Assembly (NCBI GenBank): GCA_944385945.1
Contig: CALWZD010000039.1
Coordinates: 34,015-98,014, forward strand
DNA length: 64,000 nucleotides
Direction: 5' to 3'
DNA from: an uncultured Anaerofilum sp.
GTDB taxonomy: Bacteria > Bacillota > Clostridia > Oscillospirales > Ruminococcaceae
This document shows, in pieces, positions 55,059 through 62,983 of the stretch. The stretch's first letter is position 1; each line of letters begins with the position of its first letter. The notes beneath the pieces are model-generated. The model saw nothing but the letters and a program-made list of their open reading frames with translations, had not been told where the DNA came from and did no database searches. The position numbers were made by a program, and so were the translations under genes.

Positions 55059-55475
55059 TTAAGTCATAACCGGCTTCAGGAAGCCACCCGTCACCAAAAA
55101 AACACGCTCCCGATCAAGCACTACATAATCGCTGGTCACACCCAAACTCTGCCCATATTCGGTAGAGTTCACCACGATTGGCATGATATTCTCGCTTGTC
55201 AGATCTTCGGGCGACATACTCTGCAACTGATGCTGCAACAGCCGCATCTGCTCGATGTGCAGTTCCATCCAATTGGTGATTTCTGATGTATAATAGTTGA
55301 CGGTTTGCTCAAAGTAAAGTTGTTTTGCCTGCTGGGTGTTTGCACGAGTCTTCAGGGTGCTAATAGAAAAAACGACGATCGCACTTACACAAAAGATTGC
55401 AGCCATTACAATCAAAAGACTTGTTGCCAGACGAGAACTTTGAACAGGTTGTTCTTCTGTTTTGATTCGTTTCAT
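55059..55475 (-). CDS. Methyl-accepting chemotaxis protein, N-terminal part (gene split by frame change)
   Basis: A 138-residue frame with the cytoplasmic start MKRIKTEEQ, a transmembrane helix (about 18-40) and the first part of a dCache domain. It runs into TAA at 55059, ten codons after the T7 run at 55102-55096, beyond which the other frame encodes the expected continuation. It is behind an attenuator-like terminator and ends about 80 bases before the first ATG of the downstream frame. Confidence 0.85.
   Translation of the reverse strand: MKRIKTEEQPVQSSRLATSLLIVMAAIFCVSAIVVFSISTLKTRANTQQAKQLYFEQTVNYYTSEITNWMELHIEQMRLLQHQLQSMSPEDLTSENIMPIVVNSTEYGQSLGVTSDYVVLDRERVFLVTGGFLKPVMT
55095..55102 (-). 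other. T7 slippery site in chemoreceptor gene
   Basis: The minus strand reads CGT GTT TTT TTG GTG in the upstream frame. T-TTT-TTG fits the X-XXY-YYZ pattern of a -1 slippery heptamer, and a -1 shift gives TTT TTT GGT GAC GGG, the frame of the C-terminal part. A lost T from T8 would have the same effect. Confidence 0.7.
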
Positions 55476-55552
55476 ACCTTGCGACTCCTTCTTCCGTTTG
55501 GAAACCCATCATTTCCAATACTTTATATCCGGCGCACTGTGGCACCGATTGC

Positions 55553-55600
55553 AAAAAAAAGGTGCTGTACTGCCTGGAATCCAGCTAACCAATGTACAGC
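55553..55600 (-). terminator. Terminator-like hairpin in chemoreceptor leader
   Basis: GCTGTAC/GTACAGC with an inner CTGGATTCCAG and eight T following, about 80 bases before the start codon and downstream of a possible promoter (TTGAAA, 16 bases, TAGGAT near 55710-55685). This fits transcription attenuation. The rest of the 604-base spacer 55476-56079 is AT-rich and shows only the repeat copy 4. Confidence 0.65.
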
Positions 55601-55979
55601 AATTTTCGGGAAATTTTCAAGCCAGATCGCTCTCTGAGCGATGCATACCAATAAGCACACAAGCACATTTTTTGCTCACCTTATCCTAGCACACCCATAA
55701 AAAATTTCAATACCTGCGGTCTTTTGATCAGCATTAAAAAAAGTATTCTGCGGTTTTTGCTTTTTTTATGTCGATAGTTTCTTGTCTGTGTCAAAGCTTC
55801 CCAAAAGGCAGCCATTTTTTATCGAGCACTCTTTGCATAATTAGTTTCCTTACAAAAAAAGCGAAAAATAAGCGGTATTTCGACAAAAGAAAATCCTTCT
55901 TTTTTACAGTGGCGGAGAAGCGAACTTTCTCATACAACAAGACATTTATTTTGCTTTGCACAAAAAACTTTGTACATAC

Positions 55980-56079
55980 CAAAAGGACAGGTCGTACGAC
56001 CTGTCCTTTTGTGTAAAAAAGATTTTTATTTACCTCTCTAAAAGGTACATTTTTTGTCCACTTTTCTCAAAAAGTGGTA
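55980..56079 (-). repeat. Three-hairpin post-stop element, copy 4
   Basis: Read on the minus strand after the sugar-kinase stop: CCACTTTTTGAGAAAAGTGG, then a degenerate middle stem (GTACCTTTTAGAGAGGTA), then a perfect 32-base palindrome at 56011-55980 with core CAGGTCGTACGACCTG. It ends the kinase/nucleotidyltransferase transcript. Confidence 0.82.
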
Positions 56080-57195
56080 TTAGCTATACTTTTTGACGAT
56101 CGCCATCATCTCGTCCCAAACCTGTTCCATGTCGCTCACCAGTTTAAACTGGGTACGGCAACGGTCGAGGTTATGACCCTCACGATGAGTGCGGAAATAG
56201 TGGTCGCCCTCTAAGTAATCGGTCAGGAAACGGATGCCACATTCCAGTGTCATCAACCGTGCGCCCCACGGCAACGTTTCCTTTTCCAAATCGGTCAACG
56301 CACTGCCGGCAGCTGCCAAAAATCCTTTGGTATAGGTTTCGAACAGCGGCAGGCTAAAGTTTACCTTGCTCAGGTCGGTTTCGTCCTCGGCGCAATCGTT
56401 TGCACCGAATCGGATGGAATCGCCATAGTCGTTGGCTGCAAGACCCGGCATTACGGTATCCAGATCAATTACGCAGATGCCCTTGCGGGTCTGCTTGTCC
56501 ATCAGGATATTGTTCAGCTTGGTATCGTTATGGGTAACACGCAGCGGCAATTTGCCCTGTGCCAGCAGATCGACCATCACGCTGCAATCGGCTTTTCGTG
56601 CCTGTACGAACTCGATCTCTTTTTGCACATCTTTTGCACGACCGCACACATCTGCCTGCAATGCCTTTTCAAAGTTTGCATAGCGGTTGGCGGTATCGTG
56701 GAAACGAGCAATGGTTTCGTGCAGAGTTGCAGCGGGATAATCTGCCAGCAACTGCTGGAACTGTCCGAAAGCGTAGGCACTTTCGTAGAAGTCTTCGCTG
56801 CTTTCTACCTTTTGCAGGCAGAGCGTTCCCTCTACGAACGTATATACACGCCATGCGCCGCCGTTGCTGTCGGCATAAAAGTTGCTGCCCTCTTTGGTAG
56901 GCACAACGTTCATGGTTTCACGGGTCACATCGCCGCCCTTTTCCTCGATTTTTTTACGCAAAAATCCGGTAACGCCGGCGATGTTCTCCATCAGACCCAC
57001 AGGGTCTTTGAAGGTATTGGTGTTGATGCGCTGCAAAATAAAGCGCACACAATCGCCCTCTGCATTCTGGGTGTACACACAGAATGTATCGTTGATATGC
57101 CCTGCACCGTAGCGGACAGCACCTACAACAGTGCCGCCCCACTCCCATGCAGACAATGCCTCTTGCAACAGTTCTTCAGCTGGTTTCAGGCTCAT
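56080..57195 (-). CDS. Phosphotransferase, NahK-like sugar kinase
   Basis: A 371-residue APH-fold kinase. VTHNDTKLNNILMD is the catalytic loop (HxDxxxxN) and VIDLDTVMPG the metal-binding DxD. The N-terminal GAGHINDTFCVY and FILQRINTNTFKDP match N-acetylhexosamine 1-kinase. Position four bases after a sugar nucleotidyltransferase supports a sugar 1-phosphate to nucleotide-sugar salvage route; the sugar is not identified. Confidence 0.82.
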   Translation of the reverse strand: MSLKPAEELLQEALSAWEWGGTVVGAVRYGAGHINDTFCVYTQNAEGDCVRFILQRINTNTFKDPVGLMENIAGVTGFLRKKIEEKGGDVTRETMNVVPTKEGSNFYADSNGGAWRVYTFVEGTLCLQKVESSEDFYESAYAFGQFQQLLADYPAATLHETIARFHDTANRYANFEKALQADVCGRAKDVQKEIEFVQARKADCSVMVDLLAQGKLPLRVTHNDTKLNNILMDKQTRKGICVIDLDTVMPGLAANDYGDSIRFGANDCAEDETDLSKVNFSLPLFETYTKGFLAAAGSALTDLEKETLPWGARLMTLECGIRFLTDYLEGDHYFRTHREGHNLDRCRTQFKLVSDMEQVWDEMMAIVKKYS

Positions 57196-57199
57196 AATA

Positions 57200-58123
57200 T
57201 TACTCCTCCCAGAGATGATTGGGGTACAAGCCGCTTTCTACTTTTTCTCGAATCGCATTCACAACGTCGGGCTTGTCCTCTTTGTAGGTAACACCGTACC
57301 ACTTATCCTTGCTTTGCAGCACTTGGATGGTGGCTTTGTCCTCGGCGATCAACTGGCTTACGACCAGCGGCAGGAAATATTCGCATTTCAGGGGGTTGGT
57401 GGGCAGCGATTTCTCCAAGAAAGCTGCAAAACGGTTTTGGATCTCGGGAATCACGCTTGCGCCAAAGCCCCACAGGTTCATCGAAACGAGGGTATCGCCG
57501 GGCAGGTCGGTCCAAGTTTCGCCGTCGTCCTCGGTAAAGTGGATGCCACCCTCGTAGGTAGCGATCTTGGTGCGCTCGGTGATGTCTGCCAAGGTGTGGT
57601 CGGGATTTTCGACACAAACACCACGTGCAACGTGTCCGTTTTCGGTAACGGTGTTTTTCAGCAGATAGCCAACCATTGCATAGCGGTATTTGTCGTCGTC
57701 CTGATGGGTGGACAGATACTCGTAAATGGTCTTAAATGCTTCGGGACCATAATAGTCGTCGGCATTGATAACAGCAAAGGGTGCGTCGATCACGTCACGT
57801 GCTGCCAGCACAGCATGGCTGGTACCCCAAGGCTTTTCACGACCTTCGGGAACGGTGAACCCTGCGGGCAGGTCGTTCAGATTCTGGTAAGCATAGCGAA
57901 CCTCCATCACTTTGGACATACGGTCACCGATCGCTGCTTTGAATGCGTCCTCGATCTCATGCTTGATGATAAATACAACAGTTTCGAATCCTGCACGACG
58001 TGCATCGAAAATCGAATAGTCGATGATCACTTCGCCGTTGGGACCAACGGGGTCGATCTGCTTCAATCCACCATAGCGGCTGCCCATACCTGCAGCCAGT
58101 ACAACCAAAATAGGCTTTTTCAT
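57200..58123 (-). CDS. Sugar-phosphate nucleotidyltransferase
   Basis: A 307-residue GT-A-fold protein. VVLAAGMGSRYGGLKQIDPV is the nucleotide-binding signature, FAVINADDYYG the metal-binding region, and VSMNLWGFGASV is typical of this clostridial group. It would make an NDP-sugar from the product of the adjacent kinase. It heads the two-gene operon and is preceded by a structured leader. Confidence 0.85.
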   Translation of the reverse strand: MKKPILVVLAAGMGSRYGGLKQIDPVGPNGEVIIDYSIFDARRAGFETVVFIIKHEIEDAFKAAIGDRMSKVMEVRYAYQNLNDLPAGFTVPEGREKPWGTSHAVLAARDVIDAPFAVINADDYYGPEAFKTIYEYLSTHQDDDKYRYAMVGYLLKNTVTENGHVARGVCVENPDHTLADITERTKIATYEGGIHFTEDDGETWTDLPGDTLVSMNLWGFGASVIPEIQNRFAAFLEKSLPTNPLKCEYFLPLVVSQLIAEDKATIQVLQSKDKWYGVTYKEDKPDVVNAIREKVESGLYPNHLWEE

Positions 58124-58143
58124 GTTCGTTTTCCTCCGTGTTG

Positions 58144-58239
58144 CCCTTGTGTTGTCAAGGGGTCGTTGCCTCCCAGTAATCGCAAGAGAGGTTTTTGTAT
58201 ATCAATGATAGCAGGCAGTTCGCTCTGCCTACCGATTAC
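58144..58239 (-). promoter_or_regulatory. Structured leader of the nucleotidyltransferase operon
   Basis: On the minus strand GTAATCG (58239-58233) pairs with CGATTAC (58182-58176), enclosing a perfect AGGCAG/CTGCCT hairpin; CCTC can pair with GAGG; and CCCTTG/CAAGGG forms a separate hairpin just before the GGAGG site. No known riboswitch class is recognised. Confidence 0.6.
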
Positions 58240-58243
58240 CCTT

Positions 58244-58272
58244 ATTGTACCCATTTTGCATCGGTTTTCCAA
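58244..58272 (-). promoter_or_regulatory. Promoter of the nucleotidyltransferase operon
   Basis: TTGGAA (58272-58267), 17 bases, TACAAT (58249-58244) on the minus strand, about 120 bases before the start. Confidence 0.65.
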
Positions 58273-58378
58273 TACAAAAAGAAGCGTTCAATTTGCACAA
58301 TCGTCCAAACCGTCTTGCTGCCTTAAAAACTTTTTCTGCAAATCCAAAAAGCACAGCCTTTTGTGCAAATCATGCCTT

Positions 58379-59098
58379 TTATTCTAATTCGCCCAAAAAT
58401 GCCAATGTCGCAGTAAGGGCTGCCAACGGTGCCGTTTCGCAGCGCAGAATGCGCTTTCCAAGCCCTATGCTCACTGCACCGGCTTGTTGTGCCTGCTGCG
58501 CCTCCTCGGGACTAAAGCCACCCTCTGAGCCTGTGATAATGGCAATGTTGCTCGCACCTTCTACACATTCCCGCAGCGGTTTCCCGCCGCATTCGTAGCA
58601 AAACAATGCTGCATCATAATCGGGAAGTTGCTTCTGCATCTGTGCATAGGTGAGCGGCATCTCTACGGTCGGCACAATCCCCCGCCCGCTTTGCTTTGCA
58701 GCCTCCAGCGCAATGCGCTGATACCGCTGGTTTTTGTCCTCTTCCTTTTTGGGCTGCACCACACAGAATTTGCTAAAAAACGGCACGATGCGCACTGCAC
58801 CCAATTCTACCGCCTTTTGAATGATCCATTCCAGCTTGTCCTGCTTGGGATAACCCACATACAAGGTCACGCTGCATTTCGGTTCCGACTCGTTCGCACT
58901 GTGCGACAGCACTTGCAGACGTACCTCGTCTTTTTGAATTTCCTCTACCTGTGCAAGGTAGTCTGTGCCTTTTCCATCGCACAAAATCAACTGCTGCCCA
59001 CACTTGCCACGCATCACTTTGCCAAAATGGTGTGCTTCTGCACCCCGCAAAAATGCTTCGTTCTGCCCGATGTCCTCGGTAAAATAGCGGTGAGGCAT
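58379..59098 (-). CDS. rsmE: 16S rRNA (uracil(1498)-N(3))-methyltransferase
   Basis: A 239-residue SPOUT methyltransferase. MPHRYF at the start and HHFGKVMRGKCG belong to the PUA-like domain; EAAKQSGRG, ITGSEGGFSPEE and LGKRILRCETAPLAAL form the knotted SAM site. The ATG directly follows the prmA stop (TGAATG), so the two are coupled. Confidence 0.95.
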   Translation of the reverse strand: MPHRYFTEDIGQNEAFLRGAEAHHFGKVMRGKCGQQLILCDGKGTDYLAQVEEIQKDEVRLQVLSHSANESEPKCSVTLYVGYPKQDKLEWIIQKAVELGAVRIVPFFSKFCVVQPKKEEDKNQRYQRIALEAAKQSGRGIVPTVEMPLTYAQMQKQLPDYDAALFCYECGGKPLRECVEGASNIAIITGSEGGFSPEEAQQAQQAGAVSIGLGKRILRCETAPLAALTATLAFLGELE

Positions 59099-60022
59099 TC
59101 AGCAAGCCTCCTTTTTCGAGCAAACCAATGCCACCCAGCCATTTTTCTCCAGAATCTCATCGACCGACAGCCCTGCTGCCTCTACTGCGGTGACAACTTC
59201 GTCCTTGCGAGTGTCGATGATACCACTGGCGATAAAAGTCGCATTTTTTGCAAGCAACGCAGGAACGTGCGGTACCAAGCTGATAATGGCTGCTGCAACG
59301 ATATTTGCTGTGATGATGTCATAGGTTCCCGTCGCTTTGTCGGACAAATCACCTACTAACACCTTTAAACGATCTTGCACGCCATTTAATTCCGCATTTT
59401 CCCCTGCTGTGCGCACACACATGGGGTCGATGTCTACCCCTTCTGCTTCGGCTGCGCCCAGTAACAATGCGCCGATCGCCAAAATGCCGCTGCCGGTGCC
59501 GATGTCCAGCATTCGTTCACCGCCCTGAATGAGCTTATCCAACTGAGTCAGGCACAAACTTGTGGTTTCGTGGGTTCCTGTGCCAAATGCCATGCCGGGG
59601 TCCAGTCGAATCACTGCACGTTCGCCGTGATATTCTTCCCAGCTGGGGCAGATTGCCAATCGGTTTCCAATTTCCATTGCGTGGTAATACTTTTTCCACG
59701 CCGTTTCCCACTCCTCCTGCTCAACCCCTGCCAACGACAGCGAATAGGTCACACCTGCTGCAATTAAACGATTATTCAGCAGTTCTACGATTTCGGCGGG
59801 GTTCTCATCCGGCGCAAGGTACATATGCACGATGACCGTATTTCGGTCTTTCTCCAACAGTTCCTGCTCGATCAGATCTACATGGGCAATTTGCTGCACC
59901 TGTGTTTCCAAATCGGCGTAATCCTCGATATAAATGCCACCGCCCGAAATTCCGGTGGCGATCGCTTCAACGGTATCGGCATAAACTCGAGGGGATGAAA
60001 TCTTCAAATCAGTCCATTCCAT
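59099..60022 (-). CDS. prmA: Ribosomal protein L11 methyltransferase
   Basis: A 307-residue enzyme that trimethylates L11. The N-terminal substrate domain (WTDLKISSPRVYADTVEAIA) and EWETAWKKYYHA are typical; AFGTGTHETTSLCLTQLD and MLDIGTGSGILAIGA bind SAM. prmA-rsmE order is conserved in Firmicutes. Its promoter faces that of the ywlG-like gene across a shared palindrome. Confidence 0.95.
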   Translation of the reverse strand: MEWTDLKISSPRVYADTVEAIATGISGGGIYIEDYADLETQVQQIAHVDLIEQELLEKDRNTVIVHMYLAPDENPAEIVELLNNRLIAAGVTYSLSLAGVEQEEWETAWKKYYHAMEIGNRLAICPSWEEYHGERAVIRLDPGMAFGTGTHETTSLCLTQLDKLIQGGERMLDIGTGSGILAIGALLLGAAEAEGVDIDPMCVRTAGENAELNGVQDRLKVLVGDLSDKATGTYDIITANIVAAAIISLVPHVPALLAKNATFIASGIIDTRKDEVVTAVEAAGLSVDEILEKNGWVALVCSKKEAC

Positions 60023-60091
60023 AATCTTGCAAACTCCGTTTCTATCATCATTGATTTTAAAAAATCATATTTTATATTTCATATCCTTATT

Positions 60092-60177
60092 ATTATACAA
60101 AAAATCCGTTATTATCGCAATGTGTAACGGTTTACACAAGGGAAAGTGTTGCGAATTTCTTAAAAGAGGATTACAAT
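60092..60177. promoter_or_regulatory. Divergent promoters sharing a palindromic operator
   Basis: Minus strand: TTGCGA (60120-60115), 17 bases, TATAAT (60097-60092) for prmA. Plus strand: TTGCGA (60149-60154), 17 bases, TACAAT (60172-60177) for the DUF436 gene. Between the two -35 boxes lies the perfect palindrome TGTGTAACGGTTTACACA (60121-60138), whose 7-4-7 layout resembles Rex sites. Confidence 0.75.
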
Positions 60178-60215
60178 AAGAAGAAACTGACCATTTTGGG
60201 GTGGAGGCATTTTTT

Positions 60216-60767
60216 ATGGTAGATCTACACTTGATTCGTCAACAAGCAGCAGACGCCACAAGCGAACTGGTGCAGCAGGCAAAACTGACCCGTGGCAGCA
60301 TCGTAGTGATCGGCTGTTCATCCAGCGAAATCATCGGCGAACACATCGGAAGTTGCTCCAGTTTGAGAGCTGCACAAGCGGCATTTGAGGGCATTGAACA
60401 AGTGCTTTCGGCAGAGGGCATTTATCTTGCTGCACAGTGCTGCGAACATCTGAACCGTGCTATTATTTTGCCCGCAGCAGCTGTAAAGCCTTGGCAGCAG
60501 CCTGTGAACGTGATTCCCCAACCAAAAGCCGGCGGAAGCTTTGCAACTACTGCTTGGCAGCGACTGGAAAATCCCGTGGCACTGGAGCATATACAGGCAG
60601 ACGCCGGTCTGGACATTGGCGGTACGCTGATTGGAATGCATCTGAAAGAGGTCGCCGTTCCGGTACGGCTACAAACCAGCCAAATCGGTCAGGCGAATTT
60701 GTTAGCTGCCCGCACCCGTCCCAAATATATCGGTGGCAGCCGTGCCATTTACGCACCCGAACCATAA
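60216..60767 (+). CDS. DUF436/TIGR01440 (YwlG, UPF0340) family protein
   Basis: A 183-residue cytoplasmic protein with the family pattern IVVIGCSSSEIIGEHIG, AAQCCEHLNRA and QADAGLDIGGTLIGMHLK. Function not established. ATG at 60216 has GGAGG eight bases upstream, preferred over a GTG at 60201. It is 10 bases before the YggS gene. Confidence 0.85.
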   Translation: MVDLHLIRQQAADATSELVQQAKLTRGSIVVIGCSSSEIIGEHIGSCSSLRAAQAAFEGIEQVLSAEGIYLAAQCCEHLNRAIILPAAAVKPWQQPVNVIPQPKAGGSFATTAWQRLENPVALEHIQADAGLDIGGTLIGMHLKEVAVPVRLQTSQIGQANLLAARTRPKYIGGSRAIYAPEP

Positions 60768-60777
60768 GGAGGTCGTT

Positions 60778-61494
60778 ATGACACAACAGGAACTTTTCCA
60801 CCGATTGGAGGACGTTCGCCGGCGCATGGACAACGCTTTACAAGCGGCAGGTCGTTCTTCTTCCGAGGTTTTGCTCTGCGCCGCCAGCAAGACCCAAACC
60901 GCCGAAACCGTGGCACTCGCAGCCGAACTGAATATCGACCTGTTTGGTGAAAATCGTGTGCAGGAACTGGTACAAAAATTCGACGCATCTGCCTACGGGC
61001 AAAAACCGGTGCATTTGATTGGACATCTGCAAACCAACAAAGTTCGCCAAACTGTCGGCAGAGCAGCGATGATCGAATCGGTCGATTCGGAAAAGCTGAT
61101 TTTGTGCATCGAAAAAGAAGCTGCAAAGCAACAGATCGTTCAGCCACTCTTATTAGAAATCAATATCGGTGCCGACCAAAACAAAACCGGTGCATCGCAA
61201 AGCGCATTGTTTGAACTGCTCGAAACCGCCGAGCAATGCCCTCACGTTTTGGTAAAAGGCTTGATGACCGTTCCCCCAAAAGCCGACACCGAAACCGAAC
61301 AACGTCGTTACTTTGCCGCTATGTACCACTTATTCTGCCAAGCAAAAGACCGCCACTACGACCGCTGCAAAATGGAAATTTTATCTATGGGCATGAGTGG
61401 TGATTTTCCTCTTGCTATTTTGGAAGGCAGCACGATGGTGCGGGTCGGCACTGCTTTGTTTGGCGCACGGAACTATCCACAACTTTCTGTTTAA
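60778..61494 (+). CDS. YggS family pyridoxal-phosphate homeostasis protein
   Basis: A 238-residue single-domain PLP-binding TIM barrel. LLCAASKTQ carries the PLP lysine, FGENRVQEL and HLIGHLQTNKVRQ follow, and LSMGMSGDFPLAI binds the phosphate. It buffers PLP and affects amino-acid pools. AAGGAGG precedes the ATG; likely operon with the DUF436 gene. Confidence 0.94.
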   Translation: MTQQELFHRLEDVRRRMDNALQAAGRSSSEVLLCAASKTQTAETVALAAELNIDLFGENRVQELVQKFDASAYGQKPVHLIGHLQTNKVRQTVGRAAMIESVDSEKLILCIEKEAAKQQIVQPLLLEINIGADQNKTGASQSALFELLETAEQCPHVLVKGLMTVPPKADTETEQRRYFAAMYHLFCQAKDRHYDRCKMEILSMGMSGDFPLAILEGSTMVRVGTALFGARNYPQLSV

Positions 61495-61500
61495 TAAATC

Positions 61501-61535
61501 AGTGCCACAGATCCGTTGCCGTGACCTGTGGCACT
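61501..61535. terminator. Bidirectional terminator
   Basis: AGTGCCACAG/CTGTGGCACT stem followed by GGTTTTA, between the YggS gene and the convergent XRE regulator. Confidence 0.8.
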
Positions 61536-61539
61536 GGTT

Positions 61540-61914
61540 TTATGGCTGCAAAAAGGTGAGCTGGGTCACTTCCTCTGCCTTTTGGGCAAGGCGGAACGTT
61601 TTTGCCAAATCCAGCAGTTTTTGCCGATTTTCTTCATTTAGATCTTTAGCTGCATGGTACAAAGCATTAAAATATTCTTCCGAAGCAGACAGCATCAATT
61701 CACCGGACGGCTGTGCATTGTGCGAGATGACGTCCACCGGCACCGAAAAAAAGTCTGCAATTTTGCGCAGGTTGTGAATCGACAGTTCTTTGGTGCGTCC
61801 ACTGCGCAGCTCGGACAAAATGCTGCGTGAAATTTTCAGCTGACGGCACATTCCGGTCATGGTTATGCCATGTTGGTGACAAAGTTCTTCGATCCGCTCG
61901 TACATCTCGTTCAT
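61540..61914 (-). CDS. XRE family transcriptional regulator
   Basis: A 124-residue protein with an N-terminal helix-turn-helix (HGITMTGMCRQLKISRSILSEL, about 15-36) of the Cro/cI type followed by IHNLRKIADFFSVPVDVI, and a helical C-terminal part. GAGGAG precedes the ATG. It neighbours the non-coding region at 62023-62947, but a link is only positional. Confidence 0.85.
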   Translation of the reverse strand: MNEMYERIEELCHQHGITMTGMCRQLKISRSILSELRSGRTKELSIHNLRKIADFFSVPVDVISHNAQPSGELMLSASEEYFNALYHAAKDLNEENRQKLLDLAKTFRLAQKAEEVTQLTFLQP

Positions 61915-62022
61915 ACAGTATTCTCCTCTCGAACGGCTGGGTCATGCTCGAACCGTTCTTGCTTGTTCCAATGTGCTTATGTTTATCATAATGCCATTTT
62001 TCGGCTTCGTCAATGCAATTTC

Positions 62023-62947
62023 AAAAAAACAGCCCCGGCAATTAAGTCGGGGCTGCATTTTGTTATTCAGTTGTAAATGATTCAGAAAAAGCTACCTAGT
62101 ACATCGGCGTAATTACCTTTCTGAGAGTTGTTCGAACGATTCATCTGCGGAAAATTTACTATTTCATTGGACTCACTTTCCAAATCAAATTTTTCGAAAT
62201 TCTATCGTTTCCTCATCGCCGAGGTTTGCTCCTTATACGAACACACATTCTACGTGCGTCCTATCGCTTGTTTGGGTTGTCCTATCGAGTTATCAAACTC
62301 TTTGACCTGCCATTTTCACAAAACCTTTTTCAAGCTCTGCATTTCAAGCGATTCATGAGCGACACCATTGTTTGCCCCTAATGGGCTTACCTAGTAGATT
62401 GGCGTCATGTCAACTTTCTCATCTTTCTTATAGAATTCAGCCTTTTCAGTGGCTGTTAAATGCAAACGATTTTTGATTTATATAGGAATATGGGAACCGA
62501 CTAAAGAGGATCGACCCAAAAACAACGGCTTTTCAAATTTTCGATCCTAAACCTTTCCACCGGAGATATTTTCCCAAAAAACCAATGCATTCTTACTTCG
62601 AACACATTTTATATTTCATAAATTCAAAACCGAATTGCCTGCTTTTTGTTTCAGCAGCGTAAGCATATCGCTGTTTTGTTTTAGCAGGTCTGCCGGTTTG
62701 AACATTCGCAATCTATGGAAAAAATCTTTTTGCTGAAATCCAGCTAACTCAAGTGCGTGTTCTACTGTTACCGGCTGGCCTGCGATGACTGAACGGGTTC
62801 TTCATATGCCATCGGCGCCACACCTCTTTCTTTTAGTTACCTGCTTAGTCGGCGTTTTAAGTCTTCCTTACAGGCGGTAGGGAATCTTCTTAATACCTTG
62901 AAATTACTACCTCGAAGGATTTATTTTCTGTTTGTTCCCTTCCTTGT
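62023..62947 (-). ncRNA. Candidate large structured non-coding RNA (~0.92 kb)
   Basis: Bounded on the minus strand by a promoter at 62982-62954 and a strong terminator at 62055-62030, with no sustained reading frame. Nested complementarity is frequent: GCCGGT/ACCGGC (62775-62770 with 62697-62692) enclosing GAACA-CGC/GCG-AA-TGTTC and GCTG/CAGC; CCTGC/GCAGG enclosing CAGCG/CGCTG; AGGATCGA/TCGATCCT; CAGCC/GGCTG; GAGTT/AACTC; CCTC/GAGG. Size, ornate folding and a nearby tRNA recall ROOL or GOLLD RNAs, but I cannot assign it to either. The 3' half contains a ~20-base direct repeat (62093 and 62388). Confidence 0.65.
62030..62055 (-). terminator. Terminator of the large RNA
   Basis: CAGCCCCGAC/GCCGGGGCTG (one G-T pair) with a TTAATT loop followed by TTTTTTT on the minus strand. 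Confidence 0.9.
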
Positions 62948-62983
62948 GTCTATATTATAGCGCAGCCCCCCTCTTGTGTCTAT
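62943..62983 (-). promoter_or_regulatory. Promoter of the large RNA with flanking direct repeats
   Basis: TAGACA (62982-62977), 17 bases, TATAAT (62959-62954) on the minus strand. The 11-mer ATAGACACAAG occurs twice, at 62983-62973 and 62953-62943, exactly 30 bases apart; one copy overlaps the -35 box and the other the expected start. Confidence 0.75.

Noticed and set aside
55700-55975. Small AT-rich frames between the chemoreceptor and the repeat copy 4
   Set aside because: Low-complexity composition, no ribosome sites and no recognisable features.
62630-62815. Minus-strand peptide-like frame (…VTVEHALELAGF…) and short frames ending MTPIY and ITPMY in the 62 kb region
   Set aside because: They have no start codon with a ribosome site, are broken by stops, and the same bases form nested perfect stems. 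I treat the region as RNA-coding, though decayed gene fragments cannot be fully excluded.
62023-62947. tmRNA, RNase P RNA or signal recognition particle RNA
   Set aside because: None of the conserved signatures I know for these RNAs (tag peptide frame, tRNA-like ends, P4 core, Alu/S domain) is visible, and the length does not fit.
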